From Aurantimonas sp. Leaf443 (lineage in GTDB: Bacteria > Pseudomonadota > Alphaproteobacteria > Rhizobiales > Rhizobiaceae): DNA of 64,000 nt. How positions within the stretch are numbered: the stretch's first letter is position 1; each line of letters begins with the position of its first letter. This document shows, piece by piece, positions 50,409 through 63,929 of the stretch. The notes beneath the pieces were generated by a model, which was given only the letters and a program-made list of their open reading frames with translations, was not told the origin of the DNA and did not search any database. A program made the position numbers and the translations under genes. The stretch covers positions 126,537 to 190,536 of the forward strand of contig NZ_LMRD01000001.1 in the NCBI RefSeq assembly GCF_001425575.1, in the 5' to 3' direction.

Positions 50409-51331
50409 CGTGCGCCCGCTCCCTGTTCGAGGCGTTCGTCGGCGCCGGAGGCGTCGACGGCGGCAGGACGTCTTTCGAAGATCGAGGCGACGAGGAGGGA
50501 CAGGCGGCTGCGAGGCCCGAGAAGCTCCTCGAGGATGCGCAGCGCGCTGTCGCGATGGCGCTCGATGCGCCGCTCGACGCCGGCATGCCCGATCATCGAG
50601 ACGATGGTCGACTTCTCCCGGTCCTTGCCGACGTCCTTGCCGATCAGGAAGGCGCTCTCGGTGCCGTCGAGAAGATCGTCGAGAAGCTGGAACGCCTCGC
50701 CGAGTTCGGCGGCGAAGGCCGTCAGGCGCTCGCGCGCCATTTCGTCGGCCCCCGCCATCACCGCGCCCATGTCGACGGCGGCGAGGAAGAGGGAGGCGGT
50801 CTTCAGCGCGTTGGCGCGGGCGATCTCGGCGACGGGCCGGGCGCGCGCCCCGCCCTTGAGGTCGGCGAACTGGCCGCCGACGAGCCCGGCCGTCCCGACC
50901 GCGCGCGACAGGATGGCGACGCTGCGCAGCCGCGCCTCGGCGCTCGCCGCGCCGATCCCCGCCAGCACCTCGAAGGAGCCGGACAGGATGGCGATGGCCG
51001 CGAGCATGGCGACGTCCTCGCCGTGGCCGACATGGGTCGCCGGCCGCCCGCGCCGAAGGCTCGCGTCGTCCATGCAGGGCAGGTCGTCGAGAATGAGGGA
51101 GGCCGCGTGCACCATCTCCACCGCGCAGCCCGCATCGATCGCGGGCGCCGGCGCGCCGCCGAGATCCTCGGCGACGAAGGCGCACAGGAGCGGGCGCAGC
51201 CGCTTGCCGGGGGCGAGCACCGCGTCCCGGATGGCCAGATCGAGCCCGTCCTGCCCGTCCACCGCGCGCGGCAGCAGAACGGCCAGTCTCGCGTCGATCT
51301 CCGCGCGGCGCGTGGAGACGATTCCTGCCAT
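50405..51331 (-). CDS. crtE: Geranylgeranyl diphosphate synthase
   Basis: A 308-residue trans-polyprenyl synthase. The first aspartate motif is DDLPCMDD with a following RRGRPATH; the second is FQLLDDLLD. Bacterial CrtE proteins share this insertion-bearing first motif. It supplies GGPP for CrtB. The ATG at 51331 gives MAGIVSTRRAEIDARL; a GTG five codons upstream (51346) is a possible alternative. It is divergent from fni. Confidence 0.9.
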   Translation of the reverse strand: MAGIVSTRRAEIDARLAVLLPRAVDGQDGLDLAIRDAVLAPGKRLRPLLCAFVAEDLGGAPAPAIDAGCAVEMVHAASLILDDLPCMDDASLRRGRPATHVGHGEDVAMLAAIAILSGSFEVLAGIGAASAEARLRSVAILSRAVGTAGLVGGQFADLKGGARARPVAEIARANALKTASLFLAAVDMGAVMAGADEMARERLTAFAAELGEAFQLLDDLLDGTESAFLIGKDVGKDREKSTIVSMIGHAGVERRIERHRDSALRILEELLGPRSRLSLLVASIFERRPAAVDASGADERLEQGAGAR

Positions 51332-51497
51332 GTCGATCTGCGTCACTGCGACGCCGCCGTCGTTGAAAAGAACCGTGTCATGACGTCCATATGTTTCATC
51401 CCGCCGATTGTGGCGCGTAACATGGTCCCGGCCAAGGGCGAGGCCGCGATCGAGCGAAGAATTCCCGAGCCCTGCGACGAAAGGACATCGAGAAACC

Positions 51498-52547
51498 TTG
51501 GGCAAGAGCGACATCCTCGAGGCGGCGTCGGGCATCGGCGCACGCAAGAGTGACCACCTCGACATCGTCCTGTCGCCCGGTCTGGCCACCCGGAAGGCCG
51601 ACAGCGGCTTCGACGCGGTGCGATTCGAGCATTGCGCGCTGCCCGAACTCGATCTCGACGCGATCGACCTCGGCACGCGCTTCCTCGGCCGGCCGCTCAA
51701 GGCCCCGCTCCTCATCTCCTCCATGACCGGCGGCCCGGCGCGGGCGGGTGCCATCAACCGCAATCTGGCGCGCGCCGCCCAGGCGCTCGGCATCGCCCTC
51801 GCCGTCGGCTCGCAGCGCGTGGCGCTGGAGGGTGGCCCTGCCGGCGGGCTCGACGCCTCGCTGCGGCGCCTCGCGCCCGACATTCCGATCCTGGCCAATA
51901 TCGGCGCGGCGCAGCTCGGGCTCGGCTACGGGCCGACGGAAGCGCGTCGCGCGCTCGACATGATCGAGGCGGACGCGCTGATCGTCCATCTCAACCCGCT
52001 GCAGGAGGCGGTGCAGCCGGGCGGCGACCGCAACTGGTCGGGCCTCCTCTGCGCCATCGAGGGGCTGGCGAAATGCCTCGGCGCGCCGGTCGTGGTCAAG
52101 GAGGTCGGGGCGGGCATCTCGGCCGCGCTCGCCCGCCGCCTCGTGGAGGCGGGCGTCTCCGCCATCGACGTCGCCGGGGCAGGGGGCACGAGCTGGGCGG
52201 CCGTGGAGGCCGAGCGGGCGGGCGACGAGCGGGCGCGGGCCCGCGCGCTCCTCTTCTCCGACTGGGGTATTCCGACGGCGCAGGCGATCCGCAGCGTCCG
52301 CGCCGCCTGCCCGGACGCCGTCCTGATCGGCTCGGGCGGCGTTCGCCACGGGCTCGACGTCGCCCGTGCGCTGCGGCTCGGCGCCGATCTGGCAGGGCAG
52401 GCCGCCGGCGCGCTGCCGAGCGCCGAACGCTCGGCCGAGGACTGCATCCTGCATTTCGCCTCCGTGGTGGAGGAGCTGCGCATCGCCTGCTTCTGCACGG
52501 GCTCCAAGGACCTGGCGGCGCTGCGGCGCGCCAGGCTCATGGACTGA
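51498..52547 (+). CDS. fni: Isopentenyl-diphosphate delta-isomerase, type 2
   Basis: A 349-residue FMN-dependent type II IPP isomerase, providing dimethylallyl diphosphate. Landmarks: [11 protein letters not shown] at the N-terminus, [22 protein letters not shown] and the [17 protein letters not shown] segment with the catalytic Gln. [12 protein letters not shown] segment and [20 protein letters not shown] bind FMN. The frame is open upstream to 51408; TTG at 51498 is chosen because it gives the family N-terminus and length. In Pantoea a gene of this type also sits in the crt cluster. Confidence 0.93.
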   Translation: MGKSDILEAASGIGARKSDHLDIVLSPGLATRKADSGFDAVRFEHCALPELDLDAIDLGTRFLGRPLKAPLLISSMTGGPARAGAINRNLARAAQALGIALAVGSQRVALEGGPAGGLDASLRRLAPDIPILANIGAAQLGLGYGPTEARRALDMIEADALIVHLNPLQEAVQPGGDRNWSGLLCAIEGLAKCLGAPVVVKEVGAGISAALARRLVEAGVSAIDVAGAGGTSWAAVEAERAGDERARARALLFSDWGIPTAQAIRSVRAACPDAVLIGSGGVRHGLDVARALRLGADLAGQAAGALPSAERSAEDCILHFASVVEELRIACFCTGSKDLAALRRARLMD

Positions 52548-52570
52548 CGAGCGGTCGGCCGGCGCGGAGC

Positions 52571-53506
52571 TCACGCCTGCGCCGGATAGAGCCGGTCGAG
52601 ATGGGGCAGATGCATCGCCCCCTTCCGGTCGAGGAAGGCGCGGAAGGCGACCTCGGCGGGCGCGGCCATGCGCTCCTGGCGGCTGACGGCGAACCATTGC
52701 CGGCGGATGGGCATGTTCTTCACGTCGAGAATGGCGAGGCGCTTCATCTCCACCTCGAAGGCGATCGTGTGGGCGGAGATGAAGGCGATGCCGAGCCCCG
52801 CCATCACCGCCTGCTTGATCGTCTCGTTCGAGCCCATCTCCACCGCGCGCCGCGACAGCGCGTCGTCGAACTCGACGAAGAAGCTCTCCAGCGACATGCG
52901 CGTGCCCGAGCCCGGCTCGCGGATGATGATCGTCTCCTTCAGGAGCGCCTCCTTGCAGATGTCGCGCCGGCCGGCCAGCGGATGGTCGGGCGCGGCGATC
53001 ATCACCAGCGGATGATCGCCGAAGAAGGTCGCGTCCACCGGGAACTCGGTCGGCGGGCGCCCCATCAGCGCGATGTCGAGCTTGTAGGACTTCAGGTCGG
53101 CGATGATGTCGGAGCGGTTGCCGACGAGGAGCTTGATCTCGATGTCCGGATGATCGGCCTTGAAGGCGGCGATGAGGCGCGGGGCGAAGTACTTGGCGGT
53201 CGAGACGACGCCGAGCTTGATATTGCCGAACCGGATGCCCTTGATCGCGTCCACTTCGTCGCCGAGGGCGCGCAGCGTCGTCTCGATCGCGTTGGCCGCG
53301 CGCAGCGTCGCCGAGCCGGCGGCGGTCAGCCGCATGCCCTCGCTGGTGCGGTCGAAAAGCGAGAGACCGAAGTCGTCCTCCAGCTGCTTTATCTGTAAGG
53401 TGACGGCCGGTGCCGTCAGCCCGAGGCTGCGCGCGGCCGCGGCCACCGTCCCGTGCTGGTTGACGGCCTGGATGGATCGCAGCTGGCGAAGGGTGAGGGT
53501 GCGCAT
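52571..53506 (-). CDS. cbbR: LysR-type regulator CbbR
   Basis: A 311-residue LysR-family regulator. The N-terminal helix-turn-helix (TLRQLRSIQAVNQHGTVAAAARSL…) is followed by an effector domain (about 90-300). It is transcribed divergently from cbbF, the standard position of CbbR, which activates Calvin-cycle operons in response to metabolites such as RuBP or NADPH. SVxKYFAPRL-like and MGRPP segments are typical of CbbR. An AT-rich palindrome in the 133-bp gap is the likely operator. Confidence 0.93.
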   Translation of the reverse strand: MRTLTLRQLRSIQAVNQHGTVAAAARSLGLTAPAVTLQIKQLEDDFGLSLFDRTSEGMRLTAAGSATLRAANAIETTLRALGDEVDAIKGIRFGNIKLGVVSTAKYFAPRLIAAFKADHPDIEIKLLVGNRSDIIADLKSYKLDIALMGRPPTEFPVDATFFGDHPLVMIAAPDHPLAGRRDICKEALLKETIIIREPGSGTRMSLESFFVEFDDALSRRAVEMGSNETIKQAVMAGLGIAFISAHTIAFEVEMKRLAILDVKNMPIRRQWFAVSRQERMAAPAEVAFRAFLDRKGAMHLPHLDRLYPAQA

Positions 53507-53514
53507 GCGAGACG

Positions 53515-53560
53515 ATTAAATTATCTTACCAGTCTGGTAAAGAGAATAAATTTTACTTAC
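53515..53560. promoter_or_regulatory. CbbR operator region: AT-rich palindrome between cbbR and cbbF
   Basis: TTACCAGTCTGGTAA (53526-53540) is a perfect 7-bp dyad around a central T and contains the LysR core T-N11-A. Flanking AATTATC and TTTTACTTA give further half-site-like sequence. The stretch is markedly AT-rich for this genome. It lies 20 bp upstream of the cbbR start and about 100 bp before cbbF, as expected for an autoregulated, operon-activating site. Confidence 0.7.
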
Positions 53561-53639
53561 GCCGTCGGCGTCCCCTAAGGTGCCTTCAACGAACGGGCAA
53601 GGGGCCGCAGAGCACCGTATCCCGAGGAGGAAGTGCCCC

Positions 53640-54683
53640 ATGTCATCGTCGCTCGACGCCTATCTGCAGTCCCAGGCCGGGTCCGACCCGCTGCGGGCGG
53701 ACGTCGCCGAAACGGTCCGTCAGCTTTGCCTCGCCGCCATCAAGGTCCGCAACACCATCCTGTCGGGCGGCACCGGCGACACGCTGGCCGCCTCGCGCGA
53801 GGCGACCAATGCCGGCGGCGACATCCAGAAGGAGCTCGACGTCCTCGCCGACCGCGTCTTCGAGGAGGCCGCCAAGGCATCTCCCGTCGTCTGGTACGGC
53901 TCCGAGGAGCAGGAGGAGCCGGTCGCGGCGAACCCGACGGGCACGCTCGCCATCGCCATCGACCCGCTCGACGGATCTTCCAACATCGACACGAACGTGT
54001 CGATCGGCACGATCTTCTCGCTCTTCCCCGTCGGCGAGGAGGGCCGGGCGAACCCGCACGCCGCCTTCCTCCAGCCCGGCACGAGCCAGCTGGCGGCCGG
54101 CTTCTTCATCTACGGCCCGCAGCTCCTTCTGGTGCTTTCGGTCGGCAACGGCACGCATGTCTTCATCTTCTCGCCGGCCTTCGGCGGCTTCGTCGAGATG
54201 CGCGCCTCCGTCGACATCGATCCGCGGGCCAAGGAATTCGCGATCAACGCCTCGAACTATCGCCACTGGGAGCCGCAGATGCGCTCCTATATCGACGATT
54301 GCCTGGCCGGCGTCGAAGGTCCGCGCGAGCGCGACTTCAACATGCGCTGGATCGGCTCGCTGGTCGCCGACTGCTACCGCATCCTCGTGCGCGGCGGCGT
54401 CTTCCTCTATCCGGGCGATGCGCGCAAGGGCTACGCCAAGGGCCGCCTGCGGCTTCTCTACGAGGCCAATCCGATCGCCTTCTGCGTCGAGCATGCCGGG
54501 GGGGCGGCGACGGATGGGGTGACGCGCATCCTGGAGATCGTGCCGGACGGGCTGCACGCCCGCACGCCGCTGGTCTTCGGCGGCAAGCGCGAGGTGGAGC
54601 GGGTCGCCCGCTACATGGCCGATCCCGCTTCCCTGAGCGAACGCTCGCCGCTCTTCGGCAAGCGCAGCCTCTTCAGGGCCTGA
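53640..54683 (+). CDS. cbbF: Class 1 fructose-1,6-bisphosphatase
   Basis: A 347-residue class I FBPase, also expected to act on sedoheptulose bisphosphate in autotrophs. The metal and substrate site is AIDPLDGSSNIDTNVSIGTIF; VRGGVFLYPGD and EHAGGAATDG are later signatures. An AGGAGGAA site precedes the ATG. It is the first gene of the cbb operon under CbbR control. Confidence 0.96.
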   Translation: MSSSLDAYLQSQAGSDPLRADVAETVRQLCLAAIKVRNTILSGGTGDTLAASREATNAGGDIQKELDVLADRVFEEAAKASPVVWYGSEEQEEPVAANPTGTLAIAIDPLDGSSNIDTNVSIGTIFSLFPVGEEGRANPHAAFLQPGTSQLAAGFFIYGPQLLLVLSVGNGTHVFIFSPAFGGFVEMRASVDIDPRAKEFAINASNYRHWEPQMRSYIDDCLAGVEGPRERDFNMRWIGSLVADCYRILVRGGVFLYPGDARKGYAKGRLRLLYEANPIAFCVEHAGGAATDGVTRILEIVPDGLHARTPLVFGGKREVERVARYMADPASLSERSPLFGKRSLFRA

Positions 54684-54722
54684 CGCCACTCAGGACGACA
54701 CGAACAGACGATTGAATGGGGA

Positions 54723-54747
54723 CCCCGGCCGTGGGAGCCGGCCGGGG
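54723..54747 (+). other. Hairpin between cbbF and cbbP
   Basis: CCCCGGCC (54723-54730) pairs with GGCCGGGG (54740-54747) over a 9-nt loop, in the 86-nt gap before the cbbP ribosome binding site. It has no T-tract, so a stabilising or processing role is more likely than termination. Confidence 0.35.
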
Positions 54748-54769
54748 CCTGGGGGAGGAGTGCGCCCGA

Positions 54770-55645
54770 ATGTCCGCCAAGCATCCGATCATCGCGATCA
54801 CCGGCTCGTCCGGCGCCGGCACCACCTCGGTGAAGAAGATCTTCGAGCAGATCTTCCGCCGCGAGAGCGTGCGGGCCGACTTCATCGAGGGCGACGCCTT
54901 CCACCGCTTCGACCGCCAGGCCATGAAGGACAAGATGGCCTCCGAGGAGGCCGCCGGAAACCGCAACTTCTCCCATTTCAGCCCCGAGGCCAATCTCCTG
55001 GAGGAGCTGCAGGAGGTCTTCGGCGACTACGGCCGCAAGGGGCGCGGGCGCACGCGGCACTACATCCACGACGAGGGCGAGGCCAGGCTCTACGGCGCCG
55101 AGCCCGGCACCTTCTCCGACTGGGTCCCGCTCGACGAGGCGTCGGACCTCCTCTTCTACGAGGGCCTGCACGGCTGCGTGAAGACCGACACGGTGGACCT
55201 CGCCCAGCTCGTCGACCTCAAGATCGGCGTCGTGCCGGTCATCAACCTCGAATGGATCCAGAAGATCCATCGCGACCGCGCTTCGCGCGGCTATTCCACC
55301 GAAGCCGTCATGGACGTCATCCTGCGGCGCATGCCCGACTACGTGAAGTATATCTGCCCGCAATTCGCCCGCACCAACATCAACTTCCAGCGCGTGCCCA
55401 TCGTCGACACGTCCGACCCGTTCATCGCCCGTTGGATCCCGACGCCCGACGAATCCATGATCGTCATCCGCTTCGCCAATCCGCGCGGCATCGATTTCCC
55501 CTATCTCCTGTCGATGATCCCCGGCAGTTTCATGTCGCGGGCCAATTCGATCGTCGCACCGGGCAATAAGCTCGACATCGCCATGCAGCTCATTCTAACC
55601 CCGCTTATCCTGCAGCTCATGGAAAAGAAGCGTCGCGCGTCGTGA
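54770..55645 (+). CDS. cbbP: Phosphoribulokinase
   Basis: A 291-residue class I (proteobacterial) phosphoribulokinase regenerating ribulose 1,5-bisphosphate. P-loop GSSGAGTTS at residues 12-20, catalytic Asp in [12 protein letters not shown], and [22 protein letters not shown] precedes the ATG with 8-9 nt spacing. This enzyme and RuBisCO are unique to the Calvin cycle, so their presence together confirms the pathway. Confidence 0.97.
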   Translation: MSAKHPIIAITGSSGAGTTSVKKIFEQIFRRESVRADFIEGDAFHRFDRQAMKDKMASEEAAGNRNFSHFSPEANLLEELQEVFGDYGRKGRGRTRHYIHDEGEARLYGAEPGTFSDWVPLDEASDLLFYEGLHGCVKTDTVDLAQLVDLKIGVVPVINLEWIQKIHRDRASRGYSTEAVMDVILRRMPDYVKYICPQFARTNINFQRVPIVDTSDPFIARWIPTPDESMIVIRFANPRGIDFPYLLSMIPGSFMSRANSIVAPGNKLDIAMQLILTPLILQLMEKKRRAS

Positions 55646-55676
55646 TGCGAGATCGCAGGACAAGGAGACACCGCAA

Positions 55677-57701
55677 ATGTCGATGACAGCCGCCAAAGCC
55701 TCGAGCGACGAGAAGCCGTCGTCGGGCACGACCGACCGCAACCCCCGCGACATGGCCAACGCCATCCGCGCCCTCGCGATGGACGCCGTCCAGAAGGCCA
55801 ATTCCGGCCATCCCGGCATGCCCATGGGCATGGCCGACGTCGCGACCGTCCTGTTCAAGGACTTCGTCACGCTCGACCCGAAGAATCCCTCCTGGCCCAA
55901 CCGCGACCGTTTCGTCCTGTCGAACGGCCACGGCTCCATGCTGCTCTACGCCATCCATCATCTCCTCGGCTACGAGGACATGACGATCGACGACCTGAAG
56001 AACTTCCGCCAGATCGGCGCGCGCACCGCCGGCCATCCCGAATACGGCCACGCGCTCGGCATCGAGACGACGACCGGTCCGCTCGGCCAGGGCATCACCA
56101 CCGCCGTCGGCATGGCGCTCGCCGAGCGCATGCAGAACGCCCGCTTCGGCGACGACCTCGTCGATCACTACACCTACGTCCTCACCGGCGACGGCTGCCT
56201 GATGGAGGGAATCAGCCACGAGGCGATCGACCTTGCCGGCCATCTCAAGCTCAACCGCCTGATCGTCCTCTTCGACGACAACGGCATCTCGATCGACGGC
56301 AAGACCTCGCTCGCCACCTCGATGGACCAGATCAAGCGCTTCGAGGCCGCCGGCTGGACCGCGCTCTCGGTCGACGGGCACGACCCGGACGAGATCCGCG
56401 CCGCGCTCGAACAGGCGCACCGGTCGGACAAGCCGACCATGATCGCCTGCAAGACGATCATCGGCTTCGGCTCGCCCAAGCTCGCGGGCTCGGAGAAGAG
56501 CCACGGCGCGCCGCTCGGCGACGAGGAGATCGCGGCGACGCGCAAGGCCCTCATCTGGGAGTCCGAGCCCTTCGTCCTGCCCGAGGCCGTGGTGAAGGGC
56601 TGGCGCGAGATCGCCGAGCGCGGCGCCAAGGCGCGCGAGGCCTGGGAGAAGAAGCACGCCGCTTCGCCCAGGCGTGACGCCTTCGACGCCGCCGTCGCCG
56701 GCAAGCTCCCGGCCGACTTCGCCAAGACCATGGCCGACTACCGCCAGACGCTCTCCGACGAGGCGCCCAAGCTTGCCACCCGCAAGTCCTCCGAGGCGAC
56801 GCTCGGCATCATCAACGCGGCGACCGATCTCACCATCGGCGGCTCGGCCGACCTCACCCACTCGGTCTTCACCCTCACCAAGGGCATGAGCTCGGTCCAG
56901 GCCGACAACTATGCCGGCCGCTACATCCACTACGGCATCCGCGAACATGCGATGGCGGCGGTGATGAACGGTCTCGCCCTCTATGGCGGCTTCATCCCCT
57001 ACGGCGGCACGTTCATGGTCTTCACCGACTATGCCCGCGGCGGTATCCGCCTCTCGGCGCTGATGGGCCTGCGCGTCGTCTACGTGATGACGCACGACTC
57101 CATCGGCCTGGGCGAGGACGGGCCGACGCACCAGCCGATCGAGCATCTGGCGATGCTGCGCGCCACGCCCAACATCCTCGTCTTCCGCCCGGCGGACGCG
57201 ATCGAGACGGCGGAAGCCTGGGAGATCGCGCTCACCGAGACCCATCGCCCCTCCGTCCTGTCGCTGTCGCGCCAGAACCTGCCGACGGTGCGCGTCGGCG
57301 ACGTCGCCCAGAACCGCAGCGCCAAGGGCGCCTACGTCCTGCGCGAGGCCGAGGGCGAGCGCCAGGTGACGATCCTCGCCACGGGGTCGGAGGTCGAGCT
57401 CGCGCTCGCCGCCGCCGACGCCCTGAAGGGCGAGGGGATCGCGGCGGCCGTCGTCTCGATGCCCTGCTGGGAGCTCTTCGAGGAGCAGGACAAGGCCTAT
57501 CGCACCTCGGTTCTGGGGCGTGCCCCGCGCATCGCGGTGGAGGCGGCGGCCCGCTTCGGCTGGGATCGCTGGATCGGGGAGGGCGGCCGCTTCATCGGCA
57601 TGACCTCCTTCGGCGCCTCCGGCCCCGCGCCCAAGCTCTACGAGCATTTCGGCATCACCTCCGCGGCGGTCGTCGCGGCGGCCAAGGACCTGGTGCGCTG
57701 A
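55677..57701 (+). CDS. cbbT: Transketolase
   Basis: A 674-residue thiamine-diphosphate enzyme. The TPP motif is [13 protein letters not shown]…; [21 protein letters not shown] and GADLTHS-like SADLTHSVF are conserved, as are [17 protein letters not shown] and [25 protein letters not shown] precedes the ATG. It rearranges sugars in the regenerative part of the cycle. The next gene, pgk, starts one base after its stop. Confidence 0.96.
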   Translation: MSMTAAKASSDEKPSSGTTDRNPRDMANAIRALAMDAVQKANSGHPGMPMGMADVATVLFKDFVTLDPKNPSWPNRDRFVLSNGHGSMLLYAIHHLLGYEDMTIDDLKNFRQIGARTAGHPEYGHALGIETTTGPLGQGITTAVGMALAERMQNARFGDDLVDHYTYVLTGDGCLMEGISHEAIDLAGHLKLNRLIVLFDDNGISIDGKTSLATSMDQIKRFEAAGWTALSVDGHDPDEIRAALEQAHRSDKPTMIACKTIIGFGSPKLAGSEKSHGAPLGDEEIAATRKALIWESEPFVLPEAVVKGWREIAERGAKAREAWEKKHAASPRRDAFDAAVAGKLPADFAKTMADYRQTLSDEAPKLATRKSSEATLGIINAATDLTIGGSADLTHSVFTLTKGMSSVQADNYAGRYIHYGIREHAMAAVMNGLALYGGFIPYGGTFMVFTDYARGGIRLSALMGLRVVYVMTHDSIGLGEDGPTHQPIEHLAMLRATPNILVFRPADAIETAEAWEIALTETHRPSVLSLSRQNLPTVRVGDVAQNRSAKGAYVLREAEGERQVTILATGSEVELALAAADALKGEGIAAAVVSMPCWELFEEQDKAYRTSVLGRAPRIAVEAAARFGWDRWIGEGGRFIGMTSFGASGPAPKLYEHFGITSAAVVAAAKDLVR

Positions 57702-57702
57702 C

Positions 57703-61546
<3,844 letters not shown>

Positions 61547-61647
61547 CCGACGACGTGATGCGACAGGCGGGGCATCGTGCCCCGCCGCCACAAGGACCCC
61601 GACGGCCGCCCGAACGCGCGGCGCCGCGCTTTCCAAGGACGACAGCC

Positions 61648-62070
61648 ATGAGAATCACCCAGGGCGCCTTCTCCTTCCTGCCCGACCTCACCGACGAACA
61701 GATCACCAAGCAGGTCCAGTACTGCATCGACAACGGCTGGGCGGTGAACATCGAATATACCGACGATCCCCATCCCCGGAACACCTACTGGGAGATGTGG
61801 GGCCACCCGATGTTCGACATCGCGGACGCGGCCGGCATCATGATGGAGCTGAACGCCTGCCGGAAGGCGCATGGCGACCTCTATATCCGCCTCTCGGCCT
61901 TCGATTCCACCAGCGGTTGGGAGTCGGTGAAACTGTCCTTCATCGTGAACCGCCCGGCCAGCGAGCCCGGCTTCCGCCTGCGCCGCCAGGAGACCGAGGG
62001 GCGCACCATCCGCTATTCCACCGAGGGCTATTCCAACGACCGGCCCGAGGGCGAACGCTACACGCGCTGA
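61648..62070 (+). CDS. cbbS: RuBisCO small subunit, red type
   Basis: A 140-residue small subunit. It opens [19 protein letters not shown] and carries [21 protein letters not shown], typical of red-type CbbS, with the long C-terminal beta-hairpin extension ([17 protein letters not shown]) seen only in red-like enzymes. AAGGA precedes the ATG. It forms L8S8 with CbbL. Confidence 0.97.
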   Translation: MRITQGAFSFLPDLTDEQITKQVQYCIDNGWAVNIEYTDDPHPRNTYWEMWGHPMFDIADAAGIMMELNACRKAHGDLYIRLSAFDSTSGWESVKLSFIVNRPASEPGFRLRRQETEGRTIRYSTEGYSNDRPEGERYTR

Positions 62071-62096
62071 TCCCCTCCCGCACCGGGAACGGGATC

Positions 62097-62130
62097 GGCC
62101 GGCCGGGCGCCCCTCCATGCCCGGCCGGCC
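62097..62130 (+). terminator. Very stable hairpin between cbbS and cbbX
   Basis: GGCCGGCCGGGC (62097-62108) pairs perfectly with GCCCGGCCGGCC (62119-62130) across 10 nt, 26 nt after the cbbS stop. There is no T-tract. It may protect the abundant cbbLS message from 3' decay or attenuate read-through into cbbX and rpe. Confidence 0.5.
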
Positions 62131-62233
62131 GGCCATTGCCCCGCGGGGCGGGCGTTGCCCGACGCCCGTCCGCATCGCCGAGACAGGCCCGCCCGGCCCG
62201 CAAGGGACCCGGCCCGAACAGGACCCGACCGCC

Positions 62234-63169
62234 ATGAGCCAGACCGCCGATCTTCCCTCGCCGCCCGCCGCCGCGCCGACGACCGTGGACCTGAAGCGCG
62301 AATACGAGGAGGCGGGCGTGCGCGAGGTGCTGGAGGAGCTCGACCGCGAGCTCATCGGCCTCGCCCCCGTCAAGAAGCGCATCCGCGAGACGGCGGCGCT
62401 CCTCCTCGTCGAGCGGGCCCGCAAGCGCCTCGGCCTCGCCCACGAGACGCCGACGCTGCACATGAGCTTCACCGGCAATCCCGGCACCGGCAAGACGACG
62501 GTGGCCATGAAGATGGCCAATCTCCTCCACCGGCTCGGCTACGTGCGCAAGGGCCATCTCGTCTCGGTCACCCGCGACGACCTCGTCGGCCAGTATATCG
62601 GTCACACCGCGCCCAAGACGAAGGAGATCCTGAAGAAGGCGATGGGCGGCGTCCTCTTCATCGACGAGGCCTACTATCTCTACCGGCCCGAGAACGAGCG
62701 CGACTACGGGCAGGAGGCGATCGAGATCCTTCTCCAGATCATGGAGAACCAGCGCGATGACCTCGTCGTCATCCTCGCCGGCTATGCCGACCGCATGGAC
62801 AAGTTCTTCGAGAGCAATCCGGGCTTCCGCTCGCGCATCGCCCACCATATCGACTTCCCCGACTATTCGGACGGCGAGCTGCTGCGCATCTGCGACACGA
62901 TGCTGGAGCGGCAGAACTACACGCTGAGCCCGGAGGCGCGCGAGGTGCTCTCGCGCTATATCGCCGAGCGGCGCACGCAGCCCCATTTCGCCAATGCCCG
63001 CTCCATCCGCAACGCGCTCGACCGCGCGCGGCTGCGCCAGGCCAACCGCCTGTTCGAGGCCGATCTCGGACCGCTGGACGCGGCCGGCCTGTCGCGGATC
63101 GAGGCTTCAGACATCTCCGTCAGCCGCGTCTTCCAGCAGAAGCCGGCCCCCTCCGCAGAGAAGCGTTGA
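62234..63169 (+). CDS. cbbX: Red-type RuBisCO activase CbbX
   Basis: A 311-residue AAA+ protein. Walker [10 protein letters not shown], pore-loop YIGHTAPKT, Walker [14 protein letters not shown], sensor 1 in [12 protein letters not shown] and the arginine-finger region [14 protein letters not shown]. CbbX hexamers, activated by RuBP, pull on the CbbL C-terminus to release inhibitory sugar phosphates. Its presence agrees with the red-type CbbLS. The ATG at 62234 gives [13 protein letters not shown]; the frame is open upstream but GC-rich hairpin sequence precedes it. Confidence 0.96.
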   Translation: MSQTADLPSPPAAAPTTVDLKREYEEAGVREVLEELDRELIGLAPVKKRIRETAALLLVERARKRLGLAHETPTLHMSFTGNPGTGKTTVAMKMANLLHRLGYVRKGHLVSVTRDDLVGQYIGHTAPKTKEILKKAMGGVLFIDEAYYLYRPENERDYGQEAIEILLQIMENQRDDLVVILAGYADRMDKFFESNPGFRSRIAHHIDFPDYSDGELLRICDTMLERQNYTLSPEAREVLSRYIAERRTQPHFANARSIRNALDRARLRQANRLFEADLGPLDAAGLSRIEASDISVSRVFQQKPAPSAEKR

Positions 63170-63177
63170 GTTCCGCC

Positions 63178-63864
63178 ATGGCACAGAACCTCATCATCGC
63201 CCCCTCCATCCTCTCGGCCGATTTCGCCCGGCTCGGCGAGGAGGTCTCGGCCGTCGACCGCGCCGGCGCCGACTGGATCCATCTCGACGTGATGGACGGC
63301 CATTTCGTGCCCAACATCACCTTCGGCCCGCCGATCGTGAAGGCGATCCGCGGCGCCTCGAAGAAGGTCTTCGACTGCCACCTGATGATCGAGCCCTGCG
63401 ACGCCTATCTCGAGGCCTTCGCGGATGCGGGCTGCGACTACATCACCGTCCATGCCGAGGCGACGAAACATCTCGACCGCTCGCTCCAGGCCATCCGCGC
63501 GCTCGGCAAGAAGGCCGGCGTCTCCCTCAACCCCTCGACGCCCGAAAGCGTCATCGCATACGTGCTCGACCGCCTCGACCTCGTCCTCCTGATGACGGTC
63601 AATCCGGGCTTCGGCGGCCAGGCCTTCATCCCCGCGGTGGTCGAGAAGGTGCGGCGCGTGAAGGCGATGATCGGCGCGCGCGACATCCGGATCGAGATCG
63701 ACGGCGGCGTGACGCCCGAGACCGCGCCCCTCGTGGTGGAGGCCGGCGCCGACGTCCTCGTGGCGGGCTCGGCGATCTTCAAGGGCGGCACGCCCGAGCA
63801 TTACGAGGCCAACATGCGCGCCATCCGCCGCTCCTGCGAAGGTCTTGTCTCCCAGGCGGCCTGA
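63178..63864 (+). CDS. rpe: Ribulose-phosphate 3-epimerase
   Basis: A 228-residue TIM-barrel epimerase linking xylulose 5-phosphate and ribulose 5-phosphate. Signatures: [59 protein letters not shown] and [13 protein letters not shown]. The ATG at 63178 is preferred; a TTG at 63166 overlapping the cbbX stop (TTGA) gives four extra residues. Last gene of the cbb operon (often called cbbE). Confidence 0.96.
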   Translation: MAQNLIIAPSILSADFARLGEEVSAVDRAGADWIHLDVMDGHFVPNITFGPPIVKAIRGASKKVFDCHLMIEPCDAYLEAFADAGCDYITVHAEATKHLDRSLQAIRALGKKAGVSLNPSTPESVIAYVLDRLDLVLLMTVNPGFGGQAFIPAVVEKVRRVKAMIGARDIRIEIDGGVTPETAPLVVEAGADVLVAGSAIFKGGTPEHYEANMRAIRRSCEGLVSQAA

Positions 63865-63890
63865 GGTCTTCCCGCTCGGGCCCGTCTCCT

Positions 63891-63929
63891 GCCGCGCGCG
63901 ACCGAAGGACGGTCTCGCGCGGCCTTTTT
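63891..63929 (+). terminator. Intrinsic terminator of the cbb operon
   Basis: GCCGCGCGCGACC (63891-63903) pairs with GGTCTCGCGCGGC (63911-63923), 12 of 13 positions, loop GAAGGAC, followed by CTTTTTCG. It lies 27 nt past the rpe stop. Confidence 0.9.
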
